From: CAMYLR01 sp039588915
GTDB lineage: Bacteria; Gemmatimonadota; Gemmatimonadetes; JACCXV01; JAHWKZ01
Direction: 5' to 3'
Assembly: GCA_039588915.1 (NCBI GenBank)
Contig: JBDGYV010000076.1
Coordinates: 1-8,012 of the forward strand
DNA length: 8,012 nt
The notes below the pieces were generated by a model. It searched no databases. It saw nothing but the letters and a program-made list of their open reading frames with translations, and was not told the origin of the DNA. The position numbers were made by a program, and so were the translations under genes. This document shows, piece by piece, positions 5,506-8,012 of the stretch (position 1 is its first letter; each line of letters opens with the position of its first letter).

Positions 5506-7782
5506 CTATCTAGCGCTTCCCGACTGAGGTCTCCCGCCGAGATCCAGGATTGGCAGCTCGCGTATCCGCTTTCCGGAGGCGGCGTAGATCGCGTTCGTGA
5601 TCGCCGGGGCAACCGGCGGCACGCCGGGTTCTCCAACACCGGTCGGCAGGGCGTCGCTATCGATCAGTCGAACCTCCATCGTGCGCGGGGCTTCGGGCAT
5701 CCGCACCACAGGATAGTCGTGGAAGTTGCTCTGCTCGATGGCACCTTCGCGGGCGGTGATGCGCCCGTGGAGGGCCAGGCTCATGCCGTAGATGACGGCC
5801 CCCTCGACCTGAGCCCGGACGCGGTCACGATTGACGACGACACCACAGTCGAGTGCGCTGTAGACGCCATGCACAGTGGGCAAGCCGTCGTCGTCGACGG
5901 AGACATCCGCGACGACGGCAACGTAGGTGAGGAAGGTGCGATGCGCGGCGATTCCGAGCGCCCGTCCGTTCGGTCTCGGCGAGCCCCAATCAGCGGTCTT
6001 GGCAGCGACTTCGATGACGTTGCGCAGACGCGCCGTGTCGAGCGGGTACTGATCGATCGGCTCCCCGTAGTTGGTGTACTCTACGTCGTCGGCGGCGAGG
6101 TCGATCGTGCGTCCGGGACCGATTATGTCGAGCAGGTACGCCTTCGGGTCGCGCCCGGCGGCGGCGGCAAGCTCGTCGACAAACGAACCAACCGCGAACC
6201 CGTGGTGGATGTTGGACACCGATCGCATCCAGCCGATCCTGACGTGCGCCTCAGCGTCGCCGTTCTCGACCCTCAGGTTGGGAACCATGAACGGCACGTC
6301 GATTAGTCCCAGCCCAAGCTCGCTTGGACTGGCACGCCGGGCGCTTGCGTTGAACGTGGCGATGATTGTCGGAAAAACACTTCGATGCAGCCACGCGACG
6401 CAGTTGCCTTCGCGATCGAGGCCACCCTCTAACTGTTGCGCGCTGACGGCGTGGAAATAGCCGAAACGAATGTCGTCTTCCCGGGCCCACACGAGCTGGA
6501 CCGGCACGCCGACATGGCGAGCTACAAGCGCCGCCTCGACGACGTAGTCGGGTTTTGATTTGCGACCGAACCCACCGCCCAGCAGCGTAACGTGAACGGT
6601 GACATCATCCGGCCCGATGCCAAGCGCGCGCGCCACTTCATCGCGCGCTGCCATCGGGGTCTGGGTCGGAGCCCACACCTCGCAGCGTCCGCCTTCGAAT
6701 CGCGCCGTGGCGCACGGCGGCTCCATTGGAGCCTGAGCGAGGTGGGGCACGTAGTACGATGCGCGGACGACCCGGTCGGCGTTGCGCAGCGCGCCATCGA
6801 CATCCCCGCTCTCACGCACGACGTGGGCGGGTGCGTCGGCCGTAGCTTCGAGTCGCTGCCGGTACGTCGCGGAGTCGTAGGCTGCGTGCGGGCCGGGCTC
6901 CCACTGGATGGCGAGTCGCTCGCGGCCCTGGAACGCGGCCCAAGTCGTGTTCGCCACGACCGCGACCCCACCCAGTGTTTGGAAACCGCCGCCGACACCG
7001 CCATCGCCAGGGACGTCAACCACTTGCTGAACGCCTGGCACCGCGAGCGCCGCGTCGGCGTCGTATTGGATTGCTCGGCCATTCACCGACGGGCAGTGGG
7101 CGATCGCCGCGAACACCATGTCGGGGAGCCGGACGTCAGCCCCGTAGATCCCCTGGCCGGTAACGAAATCTGGGAGATCGACAACCGATGTTTCCGAGCC
7201 TATGTAGCGGAACTGATCGCGTGATTTGAGCTCAACGCTCTCGGGAGAAGGCACTGGCAGAGTCGCGGCGTCCGTAGCCAGCTCACCGAATCCTAGTGAT
7301 CGCTCGGTCGGCTTGTGGATGACCTCGTGCAACCGCGCCTTGCACTCGGTGGCGTCGACACCCCAGCGTGTTGCCGCGGCGGCGACGAGCATGTGACGAG
7401 CCGTCGCTCCCACCTCTCGCATCGGTTGATAGAACTGGCGCACGCTCCGGGAACCGTCGGTGTTCTGGCTCCCGTACCGCTCGTCACCGTCGGCCTGCAC
7501 GATGACGACCCGATCCCAGTCCGCTTCCATCTCGTCGGCGACCACGATCGGCAGACCGGTGCGGCTGCCCTGACCCATCTCGGAGCGGTGGGCCACGATC
7601 GTTACTGTGCCGTCGGGAGAGACCGCGATAAAAGCGTTGGGCTCGAACACCGGGCCAGCCATCGCGCGGGCGGTGCCGACCGCGCCCTCGGCGTCGACCC
7701 GGTAGCCAAGCACGAGCGCGCCTGTCCCCATCCCCATGACCTTGAGGAACGATCGACGGCTGACGTTCTCGACCCGTATCAT
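5506..7782 (-). CDS. molybdopterin-binding subunit of xanthine dehydrogenase-family molybdenum hydroxylase (IorB-like)
   Basis: This 758-residue large subunit hydroxylates an aldehyde or N-heterocycle-type substrate using molybdenum cofactor and water. Residues 8-14 (SRRSFLK) before a hydrophobic stretch (MGMGTGALVLG) make a textbook Tat signal, as in isoquinoline 1-oxidoreductase beta subunits that work in the periplasm. The conserved segments are EMGQGSRTGLPIVVADEME (68-86), QNTDGSRSVRQFY (106-118), LLGGGFGRKSKPDYVVEAAL (400-419), RSVSNIHHGFAVGSFVDELA (520-539) and GVGEPGVPPVAPAI (715-728), with Glu718 as the probable catalytic base. ATG 7782 is chosen because GAAGGA lies about 6 nt upstream, the Tat signal starts there, and it overlaps the small subunit stop by ATGA. 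A longer frame to 7974 only shadows the small subunit gene. The substrate is unknown. Electrons would pass to the [2Fe-2S] subunit and perhaps then to a cytochrome c. Confidence 0.95.
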   Translation of the reverse strand: MIRVENVSRRSFLKVMGMGTGALVLGYRVDAEGAVGTARAMAGPVFEPNAFIAVSPDGTVTIVAHRSEMGQGSRTGLPIVVADEMEADWDRVVIVQADGDERYGSQNTDGSRSVRQFYQPMREVGATARHMLVAAAATRWGVDATECKARLHEVIHKPTERSLGFGELATDAATLPVPSPESVELKSRDQFRYIGSETSVVDLPDFVTGQGIYGADVRLPDMVFAAIAHCPSVNGRAIQYDADAALAVPGVQQVVDVPGDGGVGGGFQTLGGVAVVANTTWAAFQGRERLAIQWEPGPHAAYDSATYRQRLEATADAPAHVVRESGDVDGALRNADRVVRASYYVPHLAQAPMEPPCATARFEGGRCEVWAPTQTPMAARDEVARALGIGPDDVTVHVTLLGGGFGRKSKPDYVVEAALVARHVGVPVQLVWAREDDIRFGYFHAVSAQQLEGGLDREGNCVAWLHRSVFPTIIATFNASARRASPSELGLGLIDVPFMVPNLRVENGDAEAHVRIGWMRSVSNIHHGFAVGSFVDELAAAAGRDPKAYLLDIIGPGRTIDLAADDVEYTNYGEPIDQYPLDTARLRNVIEVAAKTADWGSPRPNGRALGIAAHRTFLTYVAVVADVSVDDDGLPTVHGVYSALDCGVVVNRDRVRAQVEGAVIYGMSLALHGRITAREGAIEQSNFHDYPVVRMPEAPRTMEVRLIDSDALPTGVGEPGVPPVAPAITNAIYAASGKRIRELPILDLGGRPQSGSAR

Positions 7783-8012
7783 GACGCGTCCTTCGCAGTC
7801 CGTGGGATGGCGGCCCGGATTCGCGTGTAGGTACCGCAGCGGCAGATGTTGCCGGCCATGGCTTCGTCGATCTCGTCGTCGGTCGGATTTGGATTGCGGG
7901 CGAGGAGCGCGGCGGCGGCCATGATCTGGCCCGACTGGCAGTAGCCGCACTGCGGCACGTTGAACTCTTGCCACGCCCGCTGGAGCGGATGCTCACCGTC
8001 CGGCGAGAGCCC
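7779..8012 (-). CDS. [2Fe-2S] small subunit of the molybdenum hydroxylase (IorA-like), C-terminal part
   Basis: This frame enters from the right edge and ends at TGA 7781-7779, leaving 77 residues. It carries the helical second [2Fe-2S] domain of the xanthine dehydrogenase family. CGYCQSGQ gives cysteines 22 and 25 of the visible part, and NICRCGTYTRI gives 57 and 59. The N-terminal ferredoxin-like domain with the first cluster lies outside the window. It overlaps the large subunit by 4 nt (ATGA, 7779-7782), implying translational coupling and equal production. No Tat signal can be expected here: in this family the cofactor-loaded complex is normally exported by the signal on the large subunit. 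The protein relays electrons from molybdopterin outward. Confidence 0.94.
   Translation of the reverse strand, partial: GLSPDGEHPLQRAWQEFNVPQCGYCQSGQIMAAAALLARNPNPTDDEIDEAMAGNICRCGTYTRIRAAIPRTAKDAS

Noticed and set aside
5248..6306. A 352-codon plus-strand frame antisense to the molybdopterin subunit and overlapping the M23 gene.
   Set aside because: It has a shadow composition (Val, Arg and Asp repeats), no family motif and no ribosome site, and the opposite strand encodes a clear enzyme.
7783..7974. N-terminal extension of the molybdopterin subunit to an upstream ATG.
   Set aside because: The extra 64 residues are an out-of-frame reading of the [2Fe-2S] subunit gene, and the Tat signal and ribosome site place the start at 7782.

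Overview
The window is 8 kb of GC-rich bacterial DNA, about 60% or more GC by eye. It encodes several lipoproteins and one Tat-exported oxidoreductase subunit, so the host probably has a diderm envelope. The mix (M28 and M23 lipoproteins, SnoaL-like lipoprotein, AmmeMemoRadiSam radical SAM enzyme, IorAB-type molybdenum hydroxylase) fits Acidobacteriota, Gemmatimonadota or deltaproteobacteria-like metagenomic lineages. The sequence alone does not settle the phylum. UGA is an ordinary stop here: it ends the M28, M23 and 2Fe-2S subunit genes.

Layout. Positions 1-128 (+) hold the C-terminus of a c-type cytochrome, followed by a strong intrinsic terminator (179-208). Positions 309-1889 (+) carry an M28 metallopeptidase lipoprotein and a SnoaL/DUF4440-type lipoprotein. 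Position 1961-1993 is a stem-loop, then comes a small exported protein on the minus strand (2019-2219). Positions 2369-4466 (+) hold two radical SAM enzymes 7 nt apart, a PflX-like protein and the AmmeMemoRadiSam enzyme AmrS. Both have the same N-terminal cysteine pattern and the same CQNWDIS segment. Positions 4556-5504 (+) hold a short carboxymuconolactone decarboxylase/AhpD-like gene and, 16 nt later, an M23 peptidase lipoprotein. The minus strand from 5506 to the right edge is a molybdenum hydroxylase: a Tat-signal molybdopterin subunit and, overlapping it by 4 nt, the C-terminal part of its [2Fe-2S] subunit.

The most interesting object is 4556-4843. Its frame is interrupted by one TGA (4682-4684) exactly where the second cysteine of the AhpD-type CxxC motif belongs, giving C-Y-P-U. 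The frame then continues for 52 more codons with clear family similarity. Starting 18 nt after the TGA is the loop of a perfect 7-bp hairpin (4696-4712), with a G-first GUG loop, within the spacing expected for a bacterial SECIS element. I interpret it as a selenocysteine gene that standard gene calling would break in two. AhpD-like selenoproteins are known, so this is probably a new member or context, not a wholly new family.

Functional links across the window are loose: redox enzymes (cytochrome c, thiol/selenol protein, radical SAM pair, molybdenum hydroxylase) are interspersed with envelope hydrolases. No AMMECR1 or MEMO partner of AmrS and no selA/B/C/D gene lies in the window. No tRNA, rRNA, CRISPR array, insertion sequence or attachment site was seen. 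No gene-free stretch exceeds 300 bases.
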